From: Alphaproteobacteria bacterium
GTDB lineage: Bacteria; Pseudomonadota; Alphaproteobacteria; RF32; CAG-239
NCBI GenBank assembly: GCA_017444525.1
Contig: JAFSWL010000005.1
Location: forward strand, 1 to 56,190
Length of the DNA stretch: 56,190 nt
Reading direction: 5' to 3'
Part shown: piece after piece, positions 33,971-44,227 of the stretch
Layout of the letters: each line of letters begins with the position of its first letter
Position numbering within the stretch: the stretch's first letter is position 1
Made by a program: the position numbers and the translations under genes
Notes under the pieces: generated by a model
Seen by the model: only the letters and a program-made list of their open reading frames with translations
The model's database searches: none
What the model was told of the DNA's origin: nothing

Positions 33971-35379
33971 TGAAAAAAGCAGAATTACTTCTGCCGGCAG
34001 GTTCGCTGGTAAAATTAAAAACAGCAATTTTGTATGGTGCTGATGCCGTTTATGCCGGAACTCCTGATATGAGTTTGCGTACTCAATCAAAATTTACGCT
34101 TGAGGATTTGAAAGAGGGCATTGATTTTGTGCATAAAAACGGCAAAAAGATTTATCTGACGTTGAATTTATACATTCACAATGAAGAGGCGCGCAAGTTG
34201 CCGCAATTTGTAAAAACTTTGCAGGAGCTTAAACCGGACGGAGTCTTGGTGGCCGACCCCGGTGTGTTTTATTATCTTAAAGAACACGCTCCGGAGTTAA
34301 AGCGATTTGTTTCTACCCAAGCCAATATTTGTTCGGCGCAAACCGTCAAGTTTTGGAAATCAATGGGAGCAAGTCTCTGTGTTTTGGGGCGCGAAGTTAC
34401 TTTTGCCGAGATGAAGGAAATTCGTGAAGAATGTCCGGATATGATGCTCGAATGTTTTGTGCACGGCGCTATGTGTATGTCTTATTCAGGAAGATGTTTG
34501 ATTTCCAACTTTATGGCCGATCGCAGTGCCAATAAGGGAAAATGCGCGCATTGTTGTCGTTGGCATTATAAAATGCATCTGCGGCTTAAAGACGGTACTA
34601 TTAAAGAAGTGGAAATCAATCAGGATAATGCATCGGCGTTTGAGTTTTTGTTGGAAGAGGAATTTCGTCCGGGAGAATATTATGAGGTGGTGGAAGACGA
34701 ACACGGCGGCTATTTGCTGAACTCAAAAGATATGTGCTTAATGCCGCGGCTTAACGATATTCTTTCTATCGGTATGGATTCCCTCAAGGTCGAGGGACGC
34801 AACAAAACCGAATATTATGCCGGAACGGTAGCTCGTGCTTATCGTCAGGCTATTGATGACTATTACAAAGATGCTGAGCATTGGGATTATAACAGGTATA
34901 TGAACGATTTGTATGCTTTGCAAAATCGTGGTTATTGCTTAGGCTTTCATGACGGCAAGCTGACCAATATCAGTCAGAATTATGAATATACGCGCACATT
35001 GGGTGAATGGCTGTTTGCCGGCTCAATTGTGGAATGGCAGGGCGATGACGTGATTTTTGAAATTCGTAACTATATCAATTCCGGCGAGCCGATTGAATTT
35101 TTAATTCCGCACACCATGGAAAATCTGCGCTTAATGCTGACCGAGTTTGAAGATGCCGACAGCGGTGAAATCACTTCACGGGTTTCAGCTGGTGAGGGCA
35201 AAAAAATCCGTATTCGTCCGCAGATGTGGAATAAACCGGTTGCGGAAATAAAAAAGCTTCTGCCGCAATATGTGATTGCTCGCAAATTTCAGGGCTTAAA
35301 CGGCGAAAATGCCGAAATGTATCGGCGCAAAAAAGCAGAATTTGCCGAACTTATTTCGGGTTGTCCGGCGGAGGAGTAG
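33970..35379 (+). CDS. trhP: U32-family tRNA hydroxylation protein TrhP
   Basis: TrhP (YegQ) is the prephenate-dependent factor for 5-hydroxyuridine at position 34 of tRNAs. The 469-residue protein starts with AELLLPAGSLVKLKTAILYGADAVYAG and has the U32 signature ECFVHGAMCMSYSGRC. Further Cys (KGKCAHCCRW, DMCLMPRLNDIL) probably hold an Fe-S cluster. Length fits YegQ rather than the long RlhA type. It overlaps the upstream gene and is followed directly by miaA, pairing two tRNA-anticodon-loop modifiers. Confidence 0.88.
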   Translation: MKKAELLLPAGSLVKLKTAILYGADAVYAGTPDMSLRTQSKFTLEDLKEGIDFVHKNGKKIYLTLNLYIHNEEARKLPQFVKTLQELKPDGVLVADPGVFYYLKEHAPELKRFVSTQANICSAQTVKFWKSMGASLCVLGREVTFAEMKEIREECPDMMLECFVHGAMCMSYSGRCLISNFMADRSANKGKCAHCCRWHYKMHLRLKDGTIKEVEINQDNASAFEFLLEEEFRPGEYYEVVEDEHGGYLLNSKDMCLMPRLNDILSIGMDSLKVEGRNKTEYYAGTVARAYRQAIDDYYKDAEHWDYNRYMNDLYALQNRGYCLGFHDGKLTNISQNYEYTRTLGEWLFAGSIVEWQGDDVIFEIRNYINSGEPIEFLIPHTMENLRLMLTEFEDADSGEITSRVSAGEGKKIRIRPQMWNKPVAEIKKLLPQYVIARKFQGLNGENAEMYRRKKAEFAELISGCPAEE

Positions 35380-36309
35380 ATGAAGCAAAATCCGGTACTT
35401 ATTATCGCCGGACCGACGGCATCGGGCAAATCGGCATTGGCAATCGCGGCGGCGCGTGCTTTAAACGGTGTGGTGCTTAATTGCGACTCAATGCAAATTT
35501 ACAAGGATATTCCGATTATTGCCGCCACCCCGAATGCCGAAGAAAAAGCTCAGGTAGAGCATCGTTTGTTTGAACTTTATGATGTGGAAAAACGCGGAAA
35601 TGTGGCAGAATGGTTGGACTTGTGCGTGACGGAAGTTCGTAAATTATGGGAGGAAGGGTGTTTACCGGTAGTGGTTGGCGGTACCGGTATGTATATTGAT
35701 GCGCTCATTAACGGCATTACACCGATTCCAGAAGTTAATCCGGAAGTACGTAGGCATTTACAACAACGTTTACAAAATGAAAGTTTATCAAACCTTTACT
35801 TTGAGTTAAAAGCAAAAGATTCTGAAATATCAGAAAAAATCAATAAAAATGATAAAACCAGAATTGTGAGGGCATTGGAGATTATAGAGACCACCGGTAA
35901 AAAAGTTTCTGATTGGTATAAGGCGCCGCTGATAAAAAAATTGCCGGAAGCGGAATTTACGGTAGTGAAAATCGTGCCGGAAATTGCGGTAATCGAACGG
36001 CGGTGTCGGGAGCGGCTCAATAAAATGGTAGAGTTGGGGGCACTTAAAGAAATTGCCGATTTACTCAAAAGCGGGGTTGATGAAACATTGCCGGCGATGA
36101 AGGCTCTCGGAGTGCCGGAATTGTCACGGGTAGTTAAAGGAGAAATGCCGCTTGATAAAGCTCTTGAGCTGGCAAAACTGCATACCAGACAATATGCCAA
36201 ACGCCAACGTACATGGCTCCGTAATAAGTTGCAAGCCGATATAGTGTTTGATGAAGTCTACACCGGTCAGCCGGAATTTTTGGAAAAAATAAAACTCCTG
36301 ATGCAATAG
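35380..36309 (+). CDS. miaA: tRNA dimethylallyltransferase
   Basis: MiaA adds the isopentenyl group to A37 of tRNAs reading UNN codons. The 309-residue protein has the P-loop LIIAGPTASGKSALAIAAA, the DSMQIYKDIPI motif, VVGGTGMYIDALING and the tRNA-contact motif RQYAKRQRTWLRN. Its ATG follows the trhP TAG directly. GGAGGAG lies upstream of the ATG. miaB is not in the window, but the related methylthiotransferase mtaB is. Confidence 0.97.
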   Translation: MKQNPVLIIAGPTASGKSALAIAAARALNGVVLNCDSMQIYKDIPIIAATPNAEEKAQVEHRLFELYDVEKRGNVAEWLDLCVTEVRKLWEEGCLPVVVGGTGMYIDALINGITPIPEVNPEVRRHLQQRLQNESLSNLYFELKAKDSEISEKINKNDKTRIVRALEIIETTGKKVSDWYKAPLIKKLPEAEFTVVKIVPEIAVIERRCRERLNKMVELGALKEIADLLKSGVDETLPAMKALGVPELSRVVKGEMPLDKALELAKLHTRQYAKRQRTWLRNKLQADIVFDEVYTGQPEFLEKIKLLMQ

Positions 36310-36857
36310 CAACAATACATAGTTTTTCCCGAATCAATTAAGCTGAATTTTCTCATATTTTTGTCGATTGCGTGTGTCGATTTTGCTTGACTTACACGGG
36401 GATGGGTGTATAATAAAAATGATACTACTTAGGGATTATGTTTTATAAATGAAGTTACAAATTATGTATTCTTTATTAAAAGCATAGACCAACTTATTTG
36501 ACGCTCAAGTGTTTGAATGTTTGTTTTTATTGAATTTTGACAAACTGATGACATTTTGTGCGGATGAGTTTCTGTTTTTTAGAAATTTATTTACAGATAA
36601 GCCCTAAGTTTTTATAAAGAATTAACAACGTAACCGGTTAGGTTTGTTTCTATCGATATTTCAAGTGTGATTATTGCTTTCAAATCTCATCGTTAAGAGA
36701 AAGATGAGAGAACCGTTTTTACGGAGTGCGATTTTATCGTGTGTGTGAAGGTTCAGGGCTTGCTTTTCAGTGAGTTTTGAGTAGCGCATAGTTAGTAATA
36801 TGAGTGTTTTGAATATACGGAACAAATAACCCCGGTGAGTTAAAAAAAATAGAGAAT
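36310..36857 (+). other. Long non-coding stretch with a consensus promoter
   Basis: This 548-base stretch has no convincing gene. It holds one excellent promoter, TTGACT (36387-36392), 16-base spacer, TATAAT (36409-36414), followed only by very short frames and small dyads such as TAACCGGTTA. The promoter lies about 440 bases before the lipoprotein gene, so it either drives a small RNA or gives that gene an unusually long leader. Confidence 0.5.
36387..36414 (+). promoter_or_regulatory. Consensus promoter with no gene directly after it
   Basis: TTGACT, a 16-base spacer and a perfect TATAAT. Predicted start about 36421. Confidence 0.7.
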
Positions 36858-37475
36858 ATGAAGAAGATTATGTTCGTTCTGATTTCTCTTATGTCTATCG
36901 TTTTCGTTTTTTCTTGCAATAGCAAAAAGCAGCAGGAAGAAACAGCTGCACCTGTTAAAGAGGTAACAGACGTCACTTTTAGTAATCCAAGCATCAGCAT
37001 AGCTGATAATTGGATTAAAGTAACGATAGATGTTTCCTCCTCAAGAGGAAAAGAAACTCTCTCAAAGAGTTTTCCTATACTCTATGAGGCAGAAACCGGA
37101 AACCGGTATTTCACAGATAATGTAAAAATACGGATTTCCGGAACAGAACAAAAAATTGTCAGAACCTCCACAAAGGATATAGACAATTTCTTTTTTGATG
37201 TTGAAGAACATCAAATAGTTGTTGAAACTGAACTGCCGGATACAAGCATTTCAAATAAGATATTTATCTTTTTGCCGAATAATATTTCAATCAAGAAATA
37301 TGGTAAAACATATAAATTTGAAAGAATCAATTATTCCAGTTCAGTAGTTAGCAACAATCTACAACAAGAAGATATGGGATTATATCGTCATGTGATGTTA
37401 GTGCACATTGAGTATGATAAGTACGATTATGGTTATAATATCGGATTGACGAATGTAATATCTTCTAATAAATAA
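36858..37475 (+). CDS. Lipoprotein of unknown function, Bacteroidota-like
   Basis: The 205-residue protein begins with a lipoprotein signal (MKKIMFVLISLMSIVFVFSC), Cys at 20, followed by NSKKQQEET. The FSC-N lipobox, the weak ribosome site and the sequence style resemble Bacteroidota lipoproteins. The mature part is beta-rich (VTFSNPSISIADNWIKVTIDV, then a Lys/Thr-rich fold) with no family I recognise. It sits between miaA and the mre operon with its own terminator. Like the secreted protein at 213-854, it may have been acquired; that is an inference. Confidence 0.7.
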   Translation: MKKIMFVLISLMSIVFVFSCNSKKQQEETAAPVKEVTDVTFSNPSISIADNWIKVTIDVSSSRGKETLSKSFPILYEAETGNRYFTDNVKIRISGTEQKIVRTSTKDIDNFFFDVEEHQIVVETELPDTSISNKIFIFLPNNISIKKYGKTYKFERINYSSSVVSNNLQQEDMGLYRHVMLVHIEYDKYDYGYNIGLTNVISSNK

Positions 37476-37480
37476 AACAG

Positions 37481-37527
37481 TCCGCGGTTTTGTTTTTCTC
37501 AGTTGAGAGAAGCAGAACCGCGGATTT
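37481..37527 (+). terminator. Terminator after the lipoprotein gene
   Basis: TCCGCGGTTTTG and CAGAACCGCGGA form a strong stem with a long loop, followed by six T. Its ends resemble the terminator at 162-198. Confidence 0.85.
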
Positions 37528-37642
37528 TTTGTTGTGTTCGGTATATCCTCACACAATCTTCACATAATCAAAAATATTGCTTGCACATTGTCGCGAGTTG
37601 TTATAAAAGGTAAAAATAATGTTAAAAATTTGGAGATAATGA

Positions 37643-38686
<1,044 letters not shown>

Positions 38687-38717
38687 TCGGTAGAGACTGT
38701 ATAAAAAGGATAATGAA

Positions 38718-39599
38718 ATGGTGCGTCGCAATGTGCTGCTGATAAAAACAGGAGAACTTAAGGTGTTATTGCGGCGCCTTTTTATTGCCGTTTTGTTCTT
38801 TTGTTCTATATTTTTTATATTACTCAGTACAGTAAACAGTCCGTTGATATCGGGCATAAACAAAGCCGCATTGCGCATTACCGGTCCGATTATGCAGGTG
38901 GTGGAATATCCGGCACGCATAGTGCATCGAGCATACACATATTTATATGACATCAGTCGCATATATATAGATAATCGGGAATTGCGTGCTGAAAATAAAC
39001 AAATGCTGATTTTGCAAAACAAAGTGCGCAGTTTGGAAGTGGAAAACCAACTCTTGAGTCGCCTTTTGAATTATGTTCCGCCTCCGGAAGCTAATTTTAT
39101 CAGTGCAAAAATCATAGCCGAATCCGGTGATAACTTTACTCATATCCTATTTATTTACATTGGCAATGAAGATGTGAAAAAAGGGCAAATAGTATTGGGA
39201 GATGAGAGTGTAATCGGCCGTATTGATGCTGTCAGCGGCAGTTATGCTAAAGTTATTTTAGTTACCGACATAAATTCAAAAATTCCGGTAGTGGTGGAAC
39301 GTACTCGTGCCCGCGGCATTTTGAGCGGCGACAACACGTCAATGCCGTCTTTGATATTTACGCGTTCCACAGCCGATATTCAGGAAGGAGATGTGATTGT
39401 TACATCTGGTGTCGGAGGAATGTTTCCTGCCGGTTTACCTATAGGGTTTGTCAGTTCGGCTCAAAATAATGAAATAAAAGTTGAAACTCTGGCCGATATC
39501 AGTCGTATTGAATATGTTCGTATTGTAGACTACGGCTTGACAGCAGCTCAGGTAGAAATTTTTGATGCATCACTTGAGAGTGCAAAACATGAGAGATAG
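38718..39599 (+). CDS. mreC: Rod shape-determining protein MreC
   Basis: MreC is the bitopic periplasmic scaffold linking MreB to PBP2. The 293-residue protein has an N-terminal transmembrane segment (about 22-42), a coiled-coil (about 78-118, NRELRAENKQMLILQNKVRS) and the two-barrel MreC domain with GDESVIGRIDAVSGSYAKVILVTD and DVIVTSGVGGMFPAGLPIG. AAGGA precedes the ATG. Its end overlaps mreD by 11 bases. Confidence 0.96.
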   Translation: MVRRNVLLIKTGELKVLLRRLFIAVLFFCSIFFILLSTVNSPLISGINKAALRITGPIMQVVEYPARIVHRAYTYLYDISRIYIDNRELRAENKQMLILQNKVRSLEVENQLLSRLLNYVPPPEANFISAKIIAESGDNFTHILFIYIGNEDVKKGQIVLGDESVIGRIDAVSGSYAKVILVTDINSKIPVVVERTRARGILSGDNTSMPSLIFTRSTADIQEGDVIVTSGVGGMFPAGLPIGFVSSAQNNEIKVETLADISRIEYVRIVDYGLTAAQVEIFDASLESAKHER

Positions 39600-40113
39600 C
39601 TGGCAAGAAAAAATAAAATTGTTCTGGTTGCACGGAATACCGCTATGGATTACACTTTTTCTGATGTTTTTGTGTTTAATACCTTCAGATTCCGTTAAGA
39701 TTAACTATTTTCGTCCAGCCGTAGGTTTGATTTGCGTTTTTTATTGGTCGCTCAAGCGCAGCTATATATTTAGTTATATATCGGCATTTACGGTAGGTTT
39801 TTTTATGGATGCTCTCAGTTCTTCGCCTTTAGGTATAAATATATTGTTGATGATGCTCATGGTATTTGTCGCGCAGTGGCTGGCGCATTATTTTCAGAAC
39901 ACGTCGTTCGGTGCCGGTTGGGTTATTTTCGGTTTGGTGGGAATGTGCGCTTTTGCATTGAAATGGCTGTTGCTGTCAATATATTATCGCATGCTGATTT
40001 CACCTGATGAAATCATTTTTAATTATATGTCCACTGTTATGTTTTATCCTTTAATTGCAGCTTTTAGTGAATGGATGCAAAAGTATTTGCCGCAGGAGAG
40101 GATAGATGAATAA
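39589..40113 (+). CDS. mreD: Rod shape-determining protein MreD
   Basis: MreD is a small polytopic partner of MreC. The 174-residue protein has about five hydrophobic spans (LWITLFLMFLCLIP and later segments) and the typical FGFFMDALSSSPLGINILL-like motif (TVGFFMDALSSSPLG). The ATG at 39589 lies within the end of mreC; earlier in-frame starts would extend it without family support. Its end overlaps mrdA by eight bases. Confidence 0.9.
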   Translation: MRDSWQEKIKLFWLHGIPLWITLFLMFLCLIPSDSVKINYFRPAVGLICVFYWSLKRSYIFSYISAFTVGFFMDALSSSPLGINILLMMLMVFVAQWLAHYFQNTSFGAGWVIFGLVGMCAFALKWLLLSIYYRMLISPDEIIFNYMSTVMFYPLIAAFSEWMQKYLPQERIDE

Positions 40114-41917
40114 CTACAATACTGAAAAGAATCATATTTTAAATCATCGTCTGATGTTTATTATAATCATCAATCTTTTAGCATTTGCCGTGCTGGCGGG
40201 AAGACTTTATTATCTGCAGGTTTTTGAAGCCGAAAAATATCGTATGATGTCTGATGAAAATCGCATATCAACTCGTTTTTTGCTTTCGCCGCGCGGTACT
40301 ATTTATGATCGTAACGGCGAGATTATAGCTAAAAATGAACAAAATTTTCAGGCGGTGCTGATTGCCGAGCAAACACCCGATGTTAATGAAACTTTACGGG
40401 TTTTCAAAGAAATTATATCACTGTCAGCCGATGAAGAAAAACGAATTTTAAATGACCTGAAGAGCAAAAGTCGCTTTATCCCGATAAAACTCAAAGAAAA
40501 CCTGAACTGGGATGAGGTTTCCAAGTTGATGCTGAATGCTCCGGATATGCCGGGGGTCGAAATAAGCGAGGGTCTAAACCGCAGATATCCGGCAGCTGAC
40601 TTATATGCGCATGTTTTGGGCTATGTCGGGCCGGTATCAGAAGCCGACCGCAGCGGTAATCCTCTTTATATGGTGCCGGGGTTTAAAATAGGTAAATCCG
40701 GTTTGGAAAAATATTTTGACTATAAACTTCAAGGCAAGAGCGGAACCGTAAAGTTAGAGGTAAATGCCTACGGCCGCGTAATGAAAGAAATAGAACGCGA
40801 TGCCGGTAAACAGGGTGATAATTTAACAATTACAGTTGATTCGCGACTGCAAAAAGCTGCATACGAGGCTTTTGGCAGTCAAAGCGGAGCGGCGGTGGTT
40901 TTAGATGTTCGTACCGGTGAGATTTTAGCCATGGTTTCCACTCCGTCATTTGATCCCAATTTATTTACCAATGGTATCAGCTACAAACATTGGAACGAAT
41001 TGCTGAACAACGAAAAAACACCGCTGATAAATAAAGCCGTATCCGGTCAATATTCTCCAGGTTCTACCTTTAAGATTGTAGTGGCTTTGGCCGCATTGGA
41101 AGCCGGTATTATTAATGCCGACACACGCTATTATTGTGCCGGAGGTATGGAAATCGGGAATATTCGTTTTCATTGCTGGAATCATTATGGACACGGCAGT
41201 TTAAACGTGGTTGAAGCCTTAAAATATTCCTGTGACATTTTTTTCTATGAAACAGCCTTGCGTTTGGGGGTGGATAAAATCAGAGAAATGGCATTGAAGC
41301 TCGGATTGGGTAAAACTCTTTCGGTAGGTTTGGATAACGAAAAAAGCGGACTTATTCCGTCAAAAAGCTGGAAAAAAGCCAAATTTGATGCTTTATGGGC
41401 ACCTGGCGACAGTGCCAATACCGGTATTGGTCAGGGCTATGTTTTAGTTACACCGATGCAGCTTGTAACCATGTTGGCGCGAGTAGTAAACGGCGGATAT
41501 GCCGTCAGTCCAACTTTTATAAAACCGACTGACAAAGAATTAGGTAAAATTAAAAGATTGGATATTTCAACCCGCAATATTGAGCTGGTAAAACAGGGAA
41601 TGTTCGAAGTTGTTAACGGTGTCGGCGGTACAGCTAAAAAAGCCAAGTTTAATCTGGATGGAATACGTATGGGCGGCAAAACCGGCACTACTCAGGTGCG
41701 GCGTATCAGTATGAAAGAGCGTCGCAGCGGAATTATTCATGATTCGCAATTGCCGTGGCGCTTGAGAAATCATGCGTGGTTTATGGGCTTTACTCCTGTA
41801 GATAATCCGCGTTATGCAGTGGCGGTAATTGTGGAACACGGTTCATCGGGCAGTGGTGTGGCGGCACCGATTGCCTCAAAAATTTTACAGGAAGCACTGA
41901 AACTGGATATAAAGTAG
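40106..41917 (+). CDS. mrdA: Penicillin-binding protein 2
   Basis: PBP2 is the elongasome transpeptidase. The 603-residue protein has an N-terminal transmembrane anchor (about 16-36), the pedestal region with LSPRGTIYDRNGEIIAKN, and the transpeptidase domain. Catalytic motifs are SxxK in PGSTFK, SxN-position SCD (KYSCDIFF), and KTGT in GGKTGTTQV. It overlaps mreD and is followed seven bases later by rodA. Confidence 0.98.
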   Translation: MNNYNTEKNHILNHRLMFIIIINLLAFAVLAGRLYYLQVFEAEKYRMMSDENRISTRFLLSPRGTIYDRNGEIIAKNEQNFQAVLIAEQTPDVNETLRVFKEIISLSADEEKRILNDLKSKSRFIPIKLKENLNWDEVSKLMLNAPDMPGVEISEGLNRRYPAADLYAHVLGYVGPVSEADRSGNPLYMVPGFKIGKSGLEKYFDYKLQGKSGTVKLEVNAYGRVMKEIERDAGKQGDNLTITVDSRLQKAAYEAFGSQSGAAVVLDVRTGEILAMVSTPSFDPNLFTNGISYKHWNELLNNEKTPLINKAVSGQYSPGSTFKIVVALAALEAGIINADTRYYCAGGMEIGNIRFHCWNHYGHGSLNVVEALKYSCDIFFYETALRLGVDKIREMALKLGLGKTLSVGLDNEKSGLIPSKSWKKAKFDALWAPGDSANTGIGQGYVLVTPMQLVTMLARVVNGGYAVSPTFIKPTDKELGKIKRLDISTRNIELVKQGMFEVVNGVGGTAKKAKFNLDGIRMGGKTGTTQVRRISMKERRSGIIHDSQLPWRLRNHAWFMGFTPVDNPRYAVAVIVEHGSSGSGVAAPIASKILQEALKLDIK

Positions 41918-41924
41918 GGGAAAT

Positions 41925-43049
41925 ATGGCAGAATTTGGCTTAGACGGTTATAAACAGAGTTGGAAAGATAAACTTTTTTCCATGAGTTTTACGTATATGT
42001 TTTTGATTATCATATTGGTAATAATAGGTACCGTAACGTTGTATTCAGCAGCCAACGGAGATTGGCAGCCTTGGGCGATTCAGCATATTATGCGCTTTGT
42101 AGCGGCATTTGCCGTAATGTTGGGAATAGCGGTTATCGATGCTAAATATTATTATAAGAGTGCATACATTTTTTATATGGTGACATTCTTGTTATTGGTG
42201 GTAGTGGAATTAACCGGACATATCGGTATGGGGGCCCAACGCTGGATTAATTTTGGAGTGTTTAAATTACAGCCGTCTGAGTTGATGAAAATAGGTATAG
42301 TGTTGTTTTTGGCCAGATATTTCAGTTCAATGACTCTTCAAGGAATTAAATCTATTCGTGGTTTGATTATACCAGCGGTTTTTACAGTCATTCCGGTTGC
42401 ACTGATAGCAGCCGAGCCTGATTTGGGAACAGCATTGATGGTATTGCTGACAGCTTCCGTTATGCTGTTTGCTGTTGGAGTGCAATGGTGGAAATTTGCC
42501 GCCGTCGGTTGTGCTTTGGCGGCATTATTACCGATAGGGTGGAATTTTTTGCATGAATATCAAAAAAATCGTGTGCTGACATTTTTAGATCCGGAACGCG
42601 ATCCTCTCGGTACCGGATATCACATTATTCAATCTAAGATAGCCTTCGGCTCCGGCGGGTTGTTCGGTAAGGGTTTTTTACACGGCACGCAAACACACCT
42701 TAATTTTTTACCGGAAAAACATACCGATTTTATATTTACGATGTTTTCTGAAGAATTTGGACTTATCGGTAGTCTGACGGTATTGTTTTTGAATATGCTG
42801 GTGATTGCCATAGGCTATATGTTTGCTTTTCGCATTCGCAACTATTTTGCCCGCTTAACAATAATAGGTCTTAACACCAATTATTTTCTGTACGTATTTA
42901 TAAATATCGCTATGGTGATGGGGGTTCTTCCGGTGGTGGGAGTACCGCTGCCGCTGATTTCTTACGGTGGAACCGTTATGTTTTCGATTATGGCCAGCTT
43001 CGGCATTATTTTATGTATGTCAGTCAGTTACAACAGTCGTGAAGACTAA
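41925..43049 (+). CDS. rodA: Rod shape-determining protein RodA (peptidoglycan polymerase)
   Basis: RodA is the SEDS-family glycosyltransferase that partners PBP2. The 374-residue protein has about ten spans and the family signatures GAQRWINFGVFKLQPSELMKIG, FIFTMFSEEFGLIGS and the C-terminal VVGVPLPLISYGGT. GGGGA precedes the ATG. It closes the mre/mrd operon. Confidence 0.98.
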   Translation: MAEFGLDGYKQSWKDKLFSMSFTYMFLIIILVIIGTVTLYSAANGDWQPWAIQHIMRFVAAFAVMLGIAVIDAKYYYKSAYIFYMVTFLLLVVVELTGHIGMGAQRWINFGVFKLQPSELMKIGIVLFLARYFSSMTLQGIKSIRGLIIPAVFTVIPVALIAAEPDLGTALMVLLTASVMLFAVGVQWWKFAAVGCALAALLPIGWNFLHEYQKNRVLTFLDPERDPLGTGYHIIQSKIAFGSGGLFGKGFLHGTQTHLNFLPEKHTDFIFTMFSEEFGLIGSLTVLFLNMLVIAIGYMFAFRIRNYFARLTIIGLNTNYFLYVFINIAMVMGVLPVVGVPLPLISYGGTVMFSIMASFGIILCMSVSYNSRED

Positions 43050-43076
43050 AAAACAGGCCTTATATATGCCTGTTTG
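43048..43076. terminator. Hairpin between rodA and the 43098 gene
   Basis: AAACAGGC (43051-43058) pairs with GCCTGTTT (43068-43075). The A-tract before it gives a T-run for the minus-strand unit, while the plus-strand T-run is weak. Confidence 0.7.
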
Positions 43077-43097
43077 GTGAAGTAAGCAAAGTTAAAT

Positions 43098-44204
43098 TTA
43101 AGTTTGTCGTTCGTAACCACTTCGATTAAGTGATGACGGCATATTGTTCAGCTTTTCCTTAGCGGAAAGATTATTGTGTCGCGGCAGAATATTGGCTTTA
43201 TTAGCATTCATATTTTTAGCCACAGCAATTGCTCGTTGCTCATCATTAAGATTCTCGCGAATTTTAGAATAACGGCGCTGAGCATTTTCCATAATTTCGC
43301 TGCGTTCATTATCAGGCAAATATTTAAGCACATATTTTGCCAAGAAATCGCGAGTTTCATCATTAAAGTGTCCGATTTTGGCTTGAATATTACGTCGTTG
43401 CAAATATGCCAACAATTCCGGTTGTCTTTCTTTCAGAGCTTCTTGCAAGTCCAAACGCGACATATCGGCGACTAACTCATCTTTATCGATTTTACCGGCA
43501 TTGAATTTACCCAATAAATGAATCAAGTGTTTTTCCGGCTGATGCGGTTTCATCCTGACGACTATATCGGTACCGTTTTCATCCTTACTGCGGATATATC
43601 CTCCGCCCCAGTCAGCTCTTATGGCATCAGCAGTTGCTTGTTGTGACTTCAGAATATCACGGTGAATTTTATCTTTTTCCTCTTTAGAGAGGTTAGGATC
43701 ATCCAACTTATCAAACAACGCATCACGATCCTGTCGTTGACGAGCCAATTCGGCACTGCAAATTTCGGAATATCCGGCCACAATCGCTGCAGCAAACGCA
43801 CTCTTGGCCGCAAAATTGACAATATCTTTAGGCATCATGATACTGCCGTATTTTTCTTCAACTTCGGCACGAACTTCATCAACATTTCTTTTTTCCGGAT
43901 GATATTCCATTTCGCGCAGAACATATATTTCTTCACGTTCTGCGGCTTCCATAACTTCTTGCGGTACCCGTCCGTAATATCTGTCGCGCAAAATTGTCGG
44001 AACTTTTTCCCAGATTTGGAATCTGTTAACACGTTCGGCGTCATTGGCTAAAGTATTAAATTCTTCTTCTAACTTTGCTTTTGATTTGGCAATTTCTTCC
44101 GGCGTGGTGCCGCTCGGAGATGTATCTTTTAAGGCATCAAGCCGTCCGGCAACCGTCGGGTAGTTTGCTTTTAAAAATTCCATATATAACGAGTTGACTT
44201 CCAT
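43098..44204 (-). CDS. Protein of unknown function (368 aa)
   Basis: GGAGG lies seven bases before the ATG. The 368-residue protein is soluble, acidic-basic and mostly helical. One alanine-rich helix (about 132-152, NFAAKSAFAAAIVAGYSEI) might be a buried helix rather than a membrane span. A charged segment (SKEEKDKIHRDILKSQQ), a GGGYIRSKDENGTD turn and a C-terminal NLNDEQRAIAVAKNMNANKANI stretch are also visible. No known domain recognised. It follows the 847-residue gene by 23 bases, probably as an operon. Confidence 0.7.
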   Translation of the reverse strand: MEVNSLYMEFLKANYPTVAGRLDALKDTSPSGTTPEEIAKSKAKLEEEFNTLANDAERVNRFQIWEKVPTILRDRYYGRVPQEVMEAAEREEIYVLREMEYHPEKRNVDEVRAEVEEKYGSIMMPKDIVNFAAKSAFAAAIVAGYSEICSAELARQRQDRDALFDKLDDPNLSKEEKDKIHRDILKSQQATADAIRADWGGGYIRSKDENGTDIVVRMKPHQPEKHLIHLLGKFNAGKIDKDELVADMSRLDLQEALKERQPELLAYLQRRNIQAKIGHFNDETRDFLAKYVLKYLPDNERSEIMENAQRRYSKIRENLNDEQRAIAVAKNMNANKANILPRHNNLSAKEKLNNMPSSLNRSGYERQT

Positions 44205-44227
44205 TTTTGCCTCCGTTAAATTGAGTA

